A program made the position numbers and the translations under genes. Below are positions 16,735 through 25,248 of a stretch of 64,000 nt of DNA, in pieces (position 1 is the first letter of the stretch; each line of letters starts with the position of its first letter). The notes beneath the pieces are model-generated. The model searched no databases. It worked only from the letters and a program-made list of their open reading frames with translations, and had not been told where the DNA came from. Source of the DNA: Silvibacterium acidisoli (GTDB lineage Bacteria > Acidobacteriota > Terriglobia > Terriglobales > Acidobacteriaceae); contig CP085323.1 of the NCBI GenBank assembly GCA_022870745.1, forward strand, positions 434,001-498,000, read 5' to 3'.

Positions 16735-17612
16735 AAGAACTGCTGCAAACGGGCGCCGACCTGATCGACACTGCGCTCGAGCGGCTGCTGCCCAGCGGGG
16801 ACGCTGTTCCCGCCTCGATTCACCGCGCGATGCGCCATAGCACCTTTGCTGGCGGGAAGCGCCTGCGTCCGATTTTGACGATGGAAGCCGCGCGCATGAT
16901 CGGCAAGGGCTCCCTGCCGCATGGCGTGGAAGACCTGGGCGCGGCCATCGAGATGCTGCACACTTACTCCCTGATCCACGACGATCTGCCAGCGCTCGAT
17001 AACGATGACCTGCGCCGGGGCAAGCCGACCTGCCATGTGGTGTATGGCGAGGCGATTGCGATTCTCGCGGGCGACGCGCTGCAGACGCTCGCTTACCAGA
17101 CACTTGCGGGCCTCCATTGTCCGCCTGCTGCTACGGTGGAGATCGTCCGCCTCGTCGCCGAAGCGACGGGAACCGTCGAAGGCATGATCGGCGGGCAAGT
17201 ACTGGACCTTGAAGGTGAGCACTCGAAGCCTACCGCCGAGAGCGTGGATGCGATTCACCGCGCCAAGACGGGTGCGCTCATCCGCGTAAGCCTGGTTGCG
17301 GGCGGCGTCTATGCCGGCGCGGGGCGGGATGACGTTCGCCGCCTGACAGAATTCGGACGCAAGGCGGGGCTGGCCTTCCAGATTGTGGACGACATTCTCG
17401 ATATGACCCAGGACTCGGCGCAGCTTGGCAAGACCGCCGGCAAAGACCTTGCCAGCGACAAAGCGACCTGGCCCGCGGTGTTCGGTATCGAAGCTTCGCG
17501 ACGGGACGCCGATCGCCTGATTGCTGAAGCATTCGAGCAGCTTGCTCCTTATGGCAGGAACGCCGAGACGCTGAAGGCGCTCGCGCGATACCTGGTGGAG
17601 CGCACGCACTGA
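16713..17612 (+). CDS. ispA: Short-chain polyprenyl (farnesyl/geranylgeranyl) diphosphate synthase
   Basis: The 299-residue enzyme condenses isopentenyl diphosphate with allylic diphosphates. Both Asp-rich motifs are present: HDDLPALDNDDLRRGKPT (the bacterial DDx4D form) and FQIVDDILD, plus GGKRLRP for substrate binding. Bulky residues before the first motif (LHTYSLIHDD) fit a C15 product, but C20 cannot be excluded. The start ATG at 16713 has GGAG 5 bases upstream; ATGs at 16704 and 16731 are alternatives. It overlaps the previous gene by 22 bases and is followed after 1 base by the MIP18-type gene, so the three form an operon. Confidence 0.9.
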   Translation: MQAEVSMKELLQTGADLIDTALERLLPSGDAVPASIHRAMRHSTFAGGKRLRPILTMEAARMIGKGSLPHGVEDLGAAIEMLHTYSLIHDDLPALDNDDLRRGKPTCHVVYGEAIAILAGDALQTLAYQTLAGLHCPPAATVEIVRLVAEATGTVEGMIGGQVLDLEGEHSKPTAESVDAIHRAKTGALIRVSLVAGGVYAGAGRDDVRRLTEFGRKAGLAFQIVDDILDMTQDSAQLGKTAGKDLASDKATWPAVFGIEASRRDADRLIAEAFEQLAPYGRNAETLKALARYLVERTH

Positions 17613-17613
17613 G

Positions 17614-17946
17614 ATGGCTTTTTCCGAAGAGAACGTACTGAACGCGCTCCGCGATGTCTACGATCCGGAACTGCCGGTAAACATCGTCGATCTTGGACTG
17701 ATCTACCGGGTGGACGTGGAGCCTGATCCGGATGCGCCGGGGATGGTGCCACGACAAAAAGTGGAGATCGACATCACCATGACGTCGAAAGGGTGCCCTT
17801 CACACGAACGGATCATTGAGCAGGTGCGCAACCGCCTGGCAGGAGAACGCGAGATCAGCGCGACGAATGTGAACCTGGTCTGGGAACCCGCGTGGGGACC
17901 GCAGCGCATCAGCGAAGCGGCTCGGAAACAGCTCGGAATCGAGTAA
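17614..17946 (+). CDS. MIP18/DUF59-family iron-sulfur assembly protein
   Basis: The 110-residue product has the MIP18 family core: VYDPELPVNIVDLGLIY near the start and the conserved TSKGCPSHERIIEQV segment, whose cysteine is the family's reactive residue. Relatives (SufT, PaaD, human CIAO2) help insert Fe-S clusters. Acidic ends and length fit SufT-type proteins. It starts 1 base after the ispA stop, and so is co-transcribed with it. No suf genes are next to it; a cysteine desulfurase is found at 29237. Confidence 0.87.
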   Translation: MAFSEENVLNALRDVYDPELPVNIVDLGLIYRVDVEPDPDAPGMVPRQKVEIDITMTSKGCPSHERIIEQVRNRLAGEREISATNVNLVWEPAWGPQRISEAARKQLGIE

Positions 17947-17958
17947 GGTCATTGCCTT

Positions 17959-17984
17959 CCCACGTCTCAGAATTGAGACGTGGG
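17959..17984. other. Hairpin between convergent genes
   Basis: An 11-bp perfect stem, CCCACGTCTCA / TGAGACGTGGG with a 4-base loop, lies between the convergent genes ending at 17946 and 17999. There is no T-run, so it may be a REP-like repeat or a factor-dependent, two-way stop. Confidence 0.5.
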
Positions 17985-17998
17985 GCACACGGTTTTGG

Positions 17999-18337
17999 CT
18001 ATCGAGTGAAGGCCTTTTGGAATTTCTCGCCCTTCTTCATCACGTCTTCCACGAAAGTTTCTGCCTTCACGAGCAGGTCCTGCCCGGTGCGAAGGTGGTC
18101 CGGTAGTTTTTCCCACAGCTCGCGCACGCCTTCGGGATTTTCAAGCACGGCCGCGGTTGCCCCGGCCGCCGCTACCGCGATCGCTGCCTTCCGCTTCCCG
18201 GTGAAGAGAAGAAACGCACTGATGGCGAACGAGCCTGCGGCGACGACACGCGTCCACGGGACTTCGGAAGCCGCTTCAATAACCGGACCAGTGAGGCTGC
18301 GAGGATCAATCTGCGAAGGAATCTTGGTAAGGCTCAT
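17999..18337 (-). CDS. Small membrane protein of unknown function
   Basis: The 112-residue protein has one to two hydrophobic helices (VVAAGSFAISAFLLF and AAIAVAAAGATAAVL) separated by GKRK, then an amphipathic C-terminus with many charged residues (LPDHLRTGQDLLVKAETFVEDVMKK). I do not recognise the family. It follows the zinc-ribbon gene by 57 bases on the same strand. Confidence 0.6.
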   Translation of the reverse strand: MSLTKIPSQIDPRSLTGPVIEAASEVPWTRVVAAGSFAISAFLLFTGKRKAAIAVAAAGATAAVLENPEGVRELWEKLPDHLRTGQDLLVKAETFVEDVMKKGEKFQKAFTR

Positions 18338-18394
18338 TATTTGTCCCGATCCAAAGAAAATGGAATGGTTGTTGCTTCCGTTTAAGATGCGCTC

Positions 18395-18706
18395 TTAGTC
18401 GAGATCGAAGTCTCGGAACGGTTTGCCGCTGTCCGGCGTTTCTTTTGCCTTGCGGAGCGCCTCGGCAAATTTCTTCTCGAGCAGGTCTCCGCTGTTCTTC
18501 TGGGCGTCGACCGACTGGCGAAAGAGCGATTCCTTTCGCTCTTCCTGGTTGCGCATAGCGCGGGCGGCTGTTTCGAAGTCTTCGAAGGTGCGCTTGCGAG
18601 GTGCAGGCGTGTGGGCGATCACGGCCCCGGTTGCGACATCGATCTTCATAGTCGATCCGCATTCGGGGCAGGCGACTTCGAGGGTGGCATTGTTTTTTGG
18701 ACTCAT
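18395..18706 (-). CDS. Small zinc-ribbon-like protein of unknown function
   Basis: The protein has 103 residues. Near the start is ACPECGSTMKID, half of a zinc ribbon (one CxxC pair), followed by a helical, charged region with many Lys and Glu that could form a coiled coil. The ATG at 18706 is preceded by GGGAG at a 6-base distance; a GTG directly in front is possible. The single CxxC suggests metal binding through a dimer, which is inference. I find no named family. Confidence 0.65.
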   Translation of the reverse strand: MSPKNNATLEVACPECGSTMKIDVATGAVIAHTPAPRKRTFEDFETAARAMRNQEERKESLFRQSVDAQKNSGDLLEKKFAEALRKAKETPDSGKPFRDFDLD

Positions 18707-18830
18707 CACCGTCTCCCGGCCAGTGGCGCTGGCTGGTTTCGGTTTATTTTAGACCTTTTCTTTGAGATCTAAGGACAGAAGGGTTTCGCACTGGTATGCG
18801 ACGCGTGGCTTGCCGTAGGGAGAAGAACCA

Positions 18831-18955
18831 CCTCAGCGGTTGAAGCCGCTTCTTTACAGGCATTTCATTCGTGGGGCTGAAGCCCCACGCTACCCATTTG
18901 TACGCGGTTCCGGCATCGCAACATGCAGGTTCCTCGCTGCGCTCGGAATGACAAT
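18831..18955. repeat. Cluster of REP-like palindromes
   Basis: This gap holds three elements. First AGCGG..CCGCT at 18835-18850, beginning with CCTCAGCGG as at 14852. Second a perfect hairpin GTGGGGCT-GA-AGCCCCAC at 18871-18888. Third a TCCTCGCTGCGCTCGGAATG segment near 18930 related to the hairpin at 476. The surrounding 278 bases between the zinc-ribbon gene and bshC hold no other recognisable feature. Confidence 0.55.
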
Positions 18956-18984
18956 TTCACCTGACAGCTAAACCTGCGCGCTGT

Positions 18985-20571
18985 TTAGAGGAAGATCGCC
19001 TTATGGCCGGGGCACTCCTGGGCGGCCTGTTCGACCAGCTGAGGAATCAGGCTGTCGCCGTAGCGGGCCAGGTATGCCACTGCTCCGATCACGCGCTCCT
19101 GCGGATGCTGCGAGGGATAGAGGCTGAGGAAGATCGCATCCACGTGACGGCGAAGGCTGGTCTCGGTCTGCAGCTGGTAGTTTGCGGCCAGGCGGCGCAG
19201 GCGATTCATCTGGTAGCGCATCTTCGAAGCAGAGACGGTAGCGGAGCGGCCCAGTTCAGGGTTCAGAGCGCTCATCCACTGCGTCAGCTCGGTTAGTTCG
19301 GCATCAAGTGCATTGCCAGCGGCGGAAAGCTTGCGCTTGCCTTCGACCGGCATAGAACGCGCACCCAGACGCTGCGCGAGTTCATCAGGGTTCGCGCCAA
19401 GGACATCAGCCAGGGAAAGCTGATGTTGTTCGAGGACCTGTGCGATTGCGGGCTCGACCAGTGTCGCGCTCAGGCGGGGCAGAATTGGGGTGGAACGGCC
19501 GAGGATCGACTGGTAGAGAACCTCGGTCTGCGCGAAGTAGGCGATCTCCGCAGGGCCGCCGACATAAGCCGCTGTCGAGAAGAGCACGTCCTGAAAAACG
19601 GGGCGGAGAAGCGCATTGGGACTGAGCCGTTCGGGCGAGGACTCGAGGATGCCCAGCAGATCTGCGGTCGAGTACTGTTTTTTTCCTGCCGTCCAGATGT
19701 TCTGGTCTTTGCGCTTCAAAGAAAGGCGCGTGCCGGTCTCTTCGTCTACGAGAAAGAGCAGGCTGCTATTGGGGGCCACGAGGACCTGTGCGTGATAGCC
19801 ACGCTCTTCGAGCAGACGGGTACGTTCGAGCAGCGCTGTTTCGAGCTCTGCCGCATGCTCGATCGCATGGCGCAGCACCGGGGCGCCCAATGCATGAAAG
19901 CCACGAGTGGAGGCGTCGATGACGACGAGTCCCTGCTCGGCGAAGACGGATGCGAGCAGCCTGCCGAAGGCCTGCGCGTAGGTGGCTGCGGGAGTGTAGG
20001 CATCCTGCAGCACGTCTGCGATGGGGCTGAAGCCGAGCAGCTCTGCCGCCTGGTCGAGCAGCGGGCGAATCTCTTCTCCGAGCACAACGTTGCCCACCGG
20101 CTTTGCGCTTGGCTCATGCGCGAGGCGCAGCGTGTGCAGTTCGTGGCGCGAAGCCAGCGTGACGTGATCGGCCTCGGCGAGGTCATGGTCTTCCGTCGCC
20201 AGCCAGAAGACAGGAACGGCCCCGATGTCGTTGGCTTTACGAACGGCTGTCGCTGCCTTCAGAAGCGTGAAGAGCGGGCCTCCAAAGAGCGCGACCTGCT
20301 GGCCGCTGATAACGGCCTGTGCTCCGTTGCGCAGGCGATCGATGTTGGCCAGGGCTGACGGACTCGCTCCAAATGCCCTGTTCTGCTCTGCAAGCAGATC
20401 GGCTAACTTTGCTGCGTGAGCCGGATCGGAAACTGTAACTGGCGAAGCGGGCGACGTGGAATAGGCGGTCTGCGAATAGAACGGAGCGAGCGGTTGCCGG
20501 CTCTCGACGTAGTCGAGAAAAAGCCGGCTGAGTCTCGGCAAAATCGAGATCGGATAACACTCGGTATGCAA
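18985..20571 (-). CDS. bshC: Bacillithiol biosynthesis cysteine-adding enzyme BshC
   Basis: This is the putative ligase of the last bacillithiol step, adding cysteine to glucosaminyl-malate. Family blocks are clear: SGQQVALFGGPLFTLLKA, VPVFWLATEDHDLAEA, LVAPNSSLLFLVDEETG and QDVLFSTAAYVGGPAEIAY. From the TTG start at 20571 (AGAGGG upstream) it has 528 residues, close to family length; an ATG 35 codons earlier gives 563 residues with an extra hydrophilic head. Bacillithiol is the low-molecular-weight thiol of Bacillota, Deinococcus and some acidobacteria and Bacteroidota, so this gene implies that bshA and bshB occur elsewhere in the genome. Confidence 0.9.
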   Translation of the reverse strand: MHTECYPISILPRLSRLFLDYVESRQPLAPFYSQTAYSTSPASPVTVSDPAHAAKLADLLAEQNRAFGASPSALANIDRLRNGAQAVISGQQVALFGGPLFTLLKAATAVRKANDIGAVPVFWLATEDHDLAEADHVTLASRHELHTLRLAHEPSAKPVGNVVLGEEIRPLLDQAAELLGFSPIADVLQDAYTPAATYAQAFGRLLASVFAEQGLVVIDASTRGFHALGAPVLRHAIEHAAELETALLERTRLLEERGYHAQVLVAPNSSLLFLVDEETGTRLSLKRKDQNIWTAGKKQYSTADLLGILESSPERLSPNALLRPVFQDVLFSTAAYVGGPAEIAYFAQTEVLYQSILGRSTPILPRLSATLVEPAIAQVLEQHQLSLADVLGANPDELAQRLGARSMPVEGKRKLSAAGNALDAELTELTQWMSALNPELGRSATVSASKMRYQMNRLRRLAANYQLQTETSLRRHVDAIFLSLYPSQHPQERVIGAVAYLARYGDSLIPQLVEQAAQECPGHKAIFL

Positions 20572-20798
20572 GGCTCTGCCCTCTTCCCTTCCCTCGCTGT
20601 GGAAACGCTGCCTGTCCAGTTTCTCACGAGGAATAGCGGTCTCCTCGCACACGTACGCCTTCTTTTCGATGCCCATCCGCAGGGATGCGCTTCAAAAAGG
20701 TGAGCTTCTCTGCGTGCATTTTCGGGCGTATTCAGGACGCCATCAAATTCACTCCACGAATGTTACCGTTTTAAAAGTACATCTGGCGAGGAGCGTGC

Positions 20799-21437
20799 AT
20801 GGCAGCGAAGAAGCAGACGGTGACAGAGAAACTGAAGCAGGCAGCAGGAGCCGAGGTAGTGAAGGGCAAACTGGCCATCAAATCGGGAAAAACCGCGAAG
20901 GTCACGTCGTCGAAAAAGGTTTATACCGGACCGCTCTTCAGCGTTTTTAAGGAAGAAGTACATGAACCGGGTGTCGAGCCGGTAAGCCGCGATGTCATTC
21001 GTCATAATGGCTCGGTCGTTATCCTTGCTGTCGACGACTCGAAGAGCAGGAAGGATCCTTACATCGTGATCGAGCGGCAGTATCGTCACGCTGCCGGTCA
21101 ATATCTTTACGAGGTGCCCGCCGGCAAGATCGATGGCAATGAGAAGCGCCTTGCGGCAGCGAAGCGCGAGTTGATTGAAGAGACCGGCTTCCGCGCAAAG
21201 AAGTGGACCGCGCTCACGCGCTATTTTGCGAGCCCGGGTTTTCTCGGCGAATGGATGCAGGTCTTTCTGGCCGAAGGTCTTGTCGCTGGAGCATCACAGC
21301 CGGAAGCAGATGAGAACCTTGAAATTCATCTCGTGAAATTGTCAGAGTTGCTGCGGCTGATCGATGCCGGAGAGATTCTCGATGGCAAAACACTTGTTTC
21401 TGTAATGCTTTACGCGCGTCAAAAGAAGATTCGATGA
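20799..21437 (+). CDS. Nudix hydrolase, ADP-ribose pyrophosphatase type
   Basis: The 212-residue protein holds a Nudix box, AGKIDGNEKRLAAAKRELIEETGF, split here for reading as AGKIDGNEKR and RELIEETGF, with the catalytic REXXEE intact. SPGFLGEWMQVFLAEGL downstream is typical of ADP-ribose pyrophosphatases (an EVPAG-K start and E-rich tail). A Lys-rich head of about 40 residues precedes the domain and is unusual. GAGGAG stands 6 bases before the ATG. The gene is divergent from bshC. Confidence 0.87.
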   Translation: MAAKKQTVTEKLKQAAGAEVVKGKLAIKSGKTAKVTSSKKVYTGPLFSVFKEEVHEPGVEPVSRDVIRHNGSVVILAVDDSKSRKDPYIVIERQYRHAAGQYLYEVPAGKIDGNEKRLAAAKRELIEETGFRAKKWTALTRYFASPGFLGEWMQVFLAEGLVAGASQPEADENLEIHLVKLSELLRLIDAGEILDGKTLVSVMLYARQKKIR

Positions 21438-21584
21438 GATCACTGCGCTTTTATATCTGCTGATAGCGGCTTGAACACATCCCGTGCCTGAGAAAACCAA
21501 AGTACTGCCACGTGCGTCTCTACCCTTAGAAGCCGGTCGTAAGTTGCACCGACTGTAATTCGCACTCAGGAAGGGCAAGGGCTC

Positions 21585-21803
21585 GTGGCTCAATACAAAG
21601 GCAAGGTGAAGTGGTTCAACAATGCCAAAGGATATGGCTTTATCGGGCGGGACGATGGGCCGGATGTTTTCGTTCACTATAGCGCGATCCAGCTGGACGG
21701 CTACAAGAGCTTGAAAGAGGGCGACGAGGTGGAGTTCGACGTGGTCGAGGGCCAGAAGGGCCCCCAGGCAGACCAGGTAACGCGATTGAAAGAGATCGCA
21801 TAG
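21585..21803 (+). CDS. Cold-shock protein, CspA family
   Basis: The 72-residue protein is a single cold-shock domain that binds single-stranded RNA and DNA. RNP1 ([10 protein letters not shown]) and RNP2 (DVFVHYSAI) are both present, with the usual [10 protein letters not shown] start. The start is GTG with an AGGAAGGGCAAGGG purine stretch before it. A leader of about 145 bases follows the Nudix stop, long enough for the structured 5' region common in csp mRNAs, though I cannot assign a thermosensor. A strong terminator ends the unit. Confidence 0.93.
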   Translation: MAQYKGKVKWFNNAKGYGFIGRDDGPDVFVHYSAIQLDGYKSLKEGDEVEFDVVEGQKGPQADQVTRLKEIA

Positions 21804-21880
21804 CTGAATACAACCTAGCGACAACGTCCGCCACATTACGCAGGCACACTCCAGGTGTGTGTGTCAGCAGGCACAAGACA

Positions 21881-21910
21881 AAACCCAGCCATCGATGGCT
21901 GGGTTTTTCT
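21881..21910 (+). terminator. Rho-independent terminator after csp gene
   Basis: AAACCCAGCCATCGATGGCTGGGTTT is one long palindrome: arms AAACCCAGCCAT and ATGGCTGGGTTT, followed by TTTCT. It lies about 80 bases after the cold-shock gene. Confidence 0.9.
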
Positions 21911-21937
21911 GTTTCGAATAGCCGATAATCGAAGTGC

Positions 21938-23680
21938 ATGGATAACCGCACGATCGCCCAGTTACTCGGAGAAACTGCCGACCTGCTAGAGATTTCGAAT
22001 GCAGATTCTTTCCGGGTCCGCTCCTACCGCCGCGCTGCCGAAGCCGTCGAGTCAAGCACGGTTCAGCTGAGCACGCTCTGCAGCGACGTAAAAAAGCTGC
22101 TGGAAATTCCCGGCATCGGCAAGGGCATGGCCGCGAACATTCTCGACATGGAGAAGACGGGCAGCTTGCCGCTGCGCGAGGAGCTGCTTGCGAAGTACAA
22201 GCCCACCATGCTCGAACTGCTGAAGCTGCCGGGCATGGGTCCGAAGACCGTCGCGCTGATGTGGGATGCGTTGCAGGTAGGCTCTGTTGAAGAGCTGGAG
22301 ACAGCCATTGCGGAAGGCCGCCTGAACAACCTGCCGCGCTTCGGAGCGAAGCAGATCGAAAAGCTGCGCAAAGGCATTGAAGATCATAAGAAGAACAGCG
22401 GACGCTTCCTGATCGATGAAGGCGAGATCGCTGCCGAGAAAATCATCGCTTATCTTCGCGCATTTCCGGGCCTAGAAAAAGTGGAGGTGGCGGGCTCGCT
22501 TCGCCGGGGACGCGAGACGGTCGGCGACCTCGACATTCTTGCTACGGGACCCGCCTGCGCTGAGAATCTGGTTTCCGCAGCGGTGGACTATACAGCAGCG
22601 TATCCGCCGATTGCGGACCTTATTGCGAAGGGGCAGAACAAGGTCAGCTTTCGCCTGCGCAATGGATTACAGGTAGACGTGCGGCTGCTGCCGGAATCAT
22701 CCTATGGCGCGGCGATGCAGTACTTCACCGGGTCGAAGATGCATAACGTGACGGTGCGGCAGCGAGCGCTCAAGAAAGGTTACACATTGAGCGAGTACTC
22801 GCTCGCGCGGCTCGATGATGGATCGGTTGTTGCCTCTGCGACAGAGGAAGAAATTTATGCCGCGCTCGGCCTCGATTGGATTCCGCCGGAGATGCGCGAA
22901 AACAATGGCGAGATCGAAGCCGCCGAACAGCATCGCCTGCCGGAGCTGATTCGGCAGGGAGACATTCGCGGCGATGTGCACATGCACACGATTGCGACCG
23001 ATGGGAAAAACACCATCCGCGAGATGGCGGAGGCCGCGCTGGCTCGCGGCTACGAATACATCGCCATCACCGATCACTCGAAGAATCTCGCGATGACCAA
23101 TGGCCTCGACGATGCTCGCGCGCTCGAGCATGTGCGGCGCATTCGCGAGGTCGATAAGGAAATGGAAGGTCGCATCCGCGTCTTTCCCGGCATCGAGGTA
23201 GACATTCTCGGCGATGGAGCCGTCGATCTTTCAGACGAAGTGCTGGCGCAGATGGATGTGGTTGTTGCCAGCGTACACACTCTTTTTAATCAACCGATCG
23301 AGGAGATGACGGCGCGAGTGATCCGTGCGATCGAAAACCCGTACGTGCGCATTCTCGGCCATCCTACCGGGCGTCTGCTGCTGCGCCGCGAAGGCTTTCA
23401 GATCGATCTGCGCGCAGTGCTCGAGCGGGCATCGGCGCTGGGCGTTGCGGTGGAGCACAATGCGTATCCGGATCGGCTGGATTTGTGCGATCGCGATCTC
23501 CGCCTGGCGAAAGAGCTCGGCTGCAGGATTACTGTGAACACCGACTCCCACCACACCAGCCACATGGAGAAGATGCGCTATGGCATTCGCCAGCTGCGGC
23601 GTGCGTGGCTGCGCAAGGAAGATGTGCTGAACACTTTGCATCCTGAAGAGTTCCTCGCGGCTTTGCGTCCGCTCCCATAG
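21938..23680 (+). CDS. polX: DNA polymerase/3'-5' exonuclease PolX
   Basis: The 580-residue protein is a family X polymerase for gap filling in base-excision repair. Order of domains: helix-hairpin-helix at residues 50-120 (IPGIGKGMAANILDME, LPGMGPKTV), polymerase core around residues 170-290 with GSLRRGRETVGDLDILATG (metal-binding DLD) and LQVDVRLLP, then a PHP exonuclease domain from about residue 345 (DVHMHTIATDGKNTI, AITDHS, PGIEVDIL, ILGHPTG, NTDSHH). All metal ligands of the PHP part appear kept. The ATG at 21938 has only a weak ribosome site. Confidence 0.93.
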   Translation: MDNRTIAQLLGETADLLEISNADSFRVRSYRRAAEAVESSTVQLSTLCSDVKKLLEIPGIGKGMAANILDMEKTGSLPLREELLAKYKPTMLELLKLPGMGPKTVALMWDALQVGSVEELETAIAEGRLNNLPRFGAKQIEKLRKGIEDHKKNSGRFLIDEGEIAAEKIIAYLRAFPGLEKVEVAGSLRRGRETVGDLDILATGPACAENLVSAAVDYTAAYPPIADLIAKGQNKVSFRLRNGLQVDVRLLPESSYGAAMQYFTGSKMHNVTVRQRALKKGYTLSEYSLARLDDGSVVASATEEEIYAALGLDWIPPEMRENNGEIEAAEQHRLPELIRQGDIRGDVHMHTIATDGKNTIREMAEAALARGYEYIAITDHSKNLAMTNGLDDARALEHVRRIREVDKEMEGRIRVFPGIEVDILGDGAVDLSDEVLAQMDVVVASVHTLFNQPIEEMTARVIRAIENPYVRILGHPTGRLLLRREGFQIDLRAVLERASALGVAVEHNAYPDRLDLCDRDLRLAKELGCRITVNTDSHHTSHMEKMRYGIRQLRRAWLRKEDVLNTLHPEEFLAALRPLP

Positions 23681-23727
23681 TCCACACCCATGGATCGTTA
23701 AGAAAGAGAAAGGATCTCCTAAGCAGC

Positions 23728-24255
23728 ATGCTGAAGGCTATTGGAATCGCGGCGGTCGTCGTCGTTGCCGCTATCGCCGCCTATGTTTTTCTCGGAAGGA
23801 AGCCGCCGGTGCATTCCGGGCAGGTGTTGAGCGTTCACGTCTATCCCATTCATCGCGAACTGAAGCCGGCGAGTGGCACAGAGGGCATGCAGGGCGTCGG
23901 AGACACATACGATCAGCTGATTCTGCTTGCGGATGTCTCCATCAAGAACGAGACGAACATCCCGCTTTTTTTGCGTGATATGTATGCAGACGTGCAGCTT
24001 GCGGAGACTCCGCAGCGCAGCGCAGCCGCTACGGTGACGAATCTGGAGAAGGTATTTGTCGCGTATCCCGAGTTGAAGCAGTATCAGAAGACTCCGCTCG
24101 CACGCGACACTACGCTACAACCAGGCCAGCAGATCGAGGGACTCATGGGTTTTGTTTTTCCTATGTCGAAGGCGCAGTGGGATTCGCGCACCGGCGAGGA
24201 TCTTACATTTATTTTCCTGCACCAGAATGCATTGAAGCTGCACGTTACGAAATAA
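23728..24255 (+). CDS. Single-pass membrane protein of unknown function
   Basis: The 175-residue protein has an N-terminal membrane helix (IGIAAVVVVAAIAAYVFL) and an outside domain that looks beta-rich: VLSVHVYPIHRE, LILLADVSIKNETNIPLFLRDM, LQPGQQIEGLMGFVFPMSKAQW. That pattern (an alternating conjugated beta fold of FxxF type) recalls DUF4352-like and transglutaminase-free adhesion folds but I cannot name a family. It lies 47 bases after polX and ends at a terminator. Confidence 0.65.
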   Translation: MLKAIGIAAVVVVAAIAAYVFLGRKPPVHSGQVLSVHVYPIHRELKPASGTEGMQGVGDTYDQLILLADVSIKNETNIPLFLRDMYADVQLAETPQRSAAATVTNLEKVFVAYPELKQYQKTPLARDTTLQPGQQIEGLMGFVFPMSKAQWDSRTGEDLTFIFLHQNALKLHVTK

Positions 24256-24256
24256 G

Positions 24257-24285
24257 AAAAGGCATGGCCTGCGCCATGCCTTTTT
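24257..24285 (+). terminator. Rho-independent terminator
   Basis: Stem AAAAGGCATGGC / GCCATGCCTTTT with a 4-base loop (CTGC), followed by a further T. It begins right after the stop of the gene ending at 24255; the A-rich left arm would also allow action on the opposite strand, where the next gene ends at 24313. Confidence 0.9.
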
Positions 24286-24312
24286 ACGCAAGGGCCGAAG
24301 CCCGCACCTGCT

Positions 24313-25149
24313 TTAGTTCCCCGACGTGCTGACTGGCATCGGCGCACCCTTCGGTGTGGAGATGTAGCCCTGCACCTGGTTCTTGGTCACGTTGTTTACG
24401 ACAAGTTCATAAAGCAGGTTATCTTTGCCGGTGTAGAACTGGATCGGCTCGTTCAGGTTGCGATCCTTCTTCTCGATTTTTTTGTCGTCGGCGTAGACCT
24501 CAAGCGTGAAGCGATAGTGCTTGGTGTCGGCCTTCTTCAGTTCGAGGCTTACGGTTGAGACCGGCTTGCGCTGTCCCTTCTCGAGCGTGAATTCGAAGTA
24601 GTTGCGATCGCCCTTGTGCTTCAGAATCTCGAGCTCATTGTGATTCGTTGCGATCAGGCCACTCTGCACGCCCATGTCGCCCTTCATGGACTGCAACTGG
24701 CCTTCAGCGGTCTTCAGCTCGGTCTGAGTAGAGCTGAGGTCGCTCTTCACCCCGCCAACATCTGTCTTCACACTGGACACATCGTTTGACACTGAGCTCA
24801 CATGCTGCTCGGTCGCCGCCTGCTGGGTTTCAAGCTTACGCGTCGCTGCTTCCTGCCTCTGCATCAGCTCCTGCGCACGTGCTTCGAGTTGCTTCTGGGT
24901 CAGGCCGAGGGAATGGCCGAGGGTTTCGCTCGTTACCTTCAGCCGTGCATTGGTTTCATCGAGCGCCGAGTTCAGCTTTTCGTTTCGCTGCTGCGCCTGC
25001 GCTAGCTGGGTTTCCGCGTGGGTGAGGCGTCCGGCAAGGGAGTAGCTCCAGATCAGACCGGCGACAGCTGCAAGCACTGCAAGGGCTAGAAGCCCCAGAA
25101 AAAGCCCTGAAAAGCTACGCTGCTCGGGCTCAACCAATGGATCGCTCAT
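24313..25149 (-). CDS. Membrane-anchored coiled-coil protein of unknown function
   Basis: The 278-residue protein has a short cytoplasmic head, one membrane helix (residues 15-38), a long coiled coil of about 120 residues (Gln/Ala/Glu heptads, then a Ser/Val/Asp stretch SVSNDVSSVKTDVGGVKSDL with a repeating SVxxDV unit), and a C-terminal beta domain of about 90 residues (YFEFTLEKGQRKPVSTVSLEL, LYELVVNNVTKN). The plan suits an envelope or scaffold protein. I recognise no family. It is divergent from the ThiO-like gene. Confidence 0.7.
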   Translation of the reverse strand: MSDPLVEPEQRSFSGLFLGLLALAVLAAVAGLIWSYSLAGRLTHAETQLAQAQQRNEKLNSALDETNARLKVTSETLGHSLGLTQKQLEARAQELMQRQEAATRKLETQQAATEQHVSSVSNDVSSVKTDVGGVKSDLSSTQTELKTAEGQLQSMKGDMGVQSGLIATNHNELEILKHKGDRNYFEFTLEKGQRKPVSTVSLELKKADTKHYRFTLEVYADDKKIEKKDRNLNEPIQFYTGKDNLLYELVVNNVTKNQVQGYISTPKGAPMPVSTSGN

Positions 25150-25248
25150 GGGTCGTTCCTTTCTTCCAACAGATGCTCAACGTTAAGACGGACAGGCGGC
25201 GAGCCGAGCCGCAGTCTTTCTGAGACAATACGCCGTTAGAATGAACAA

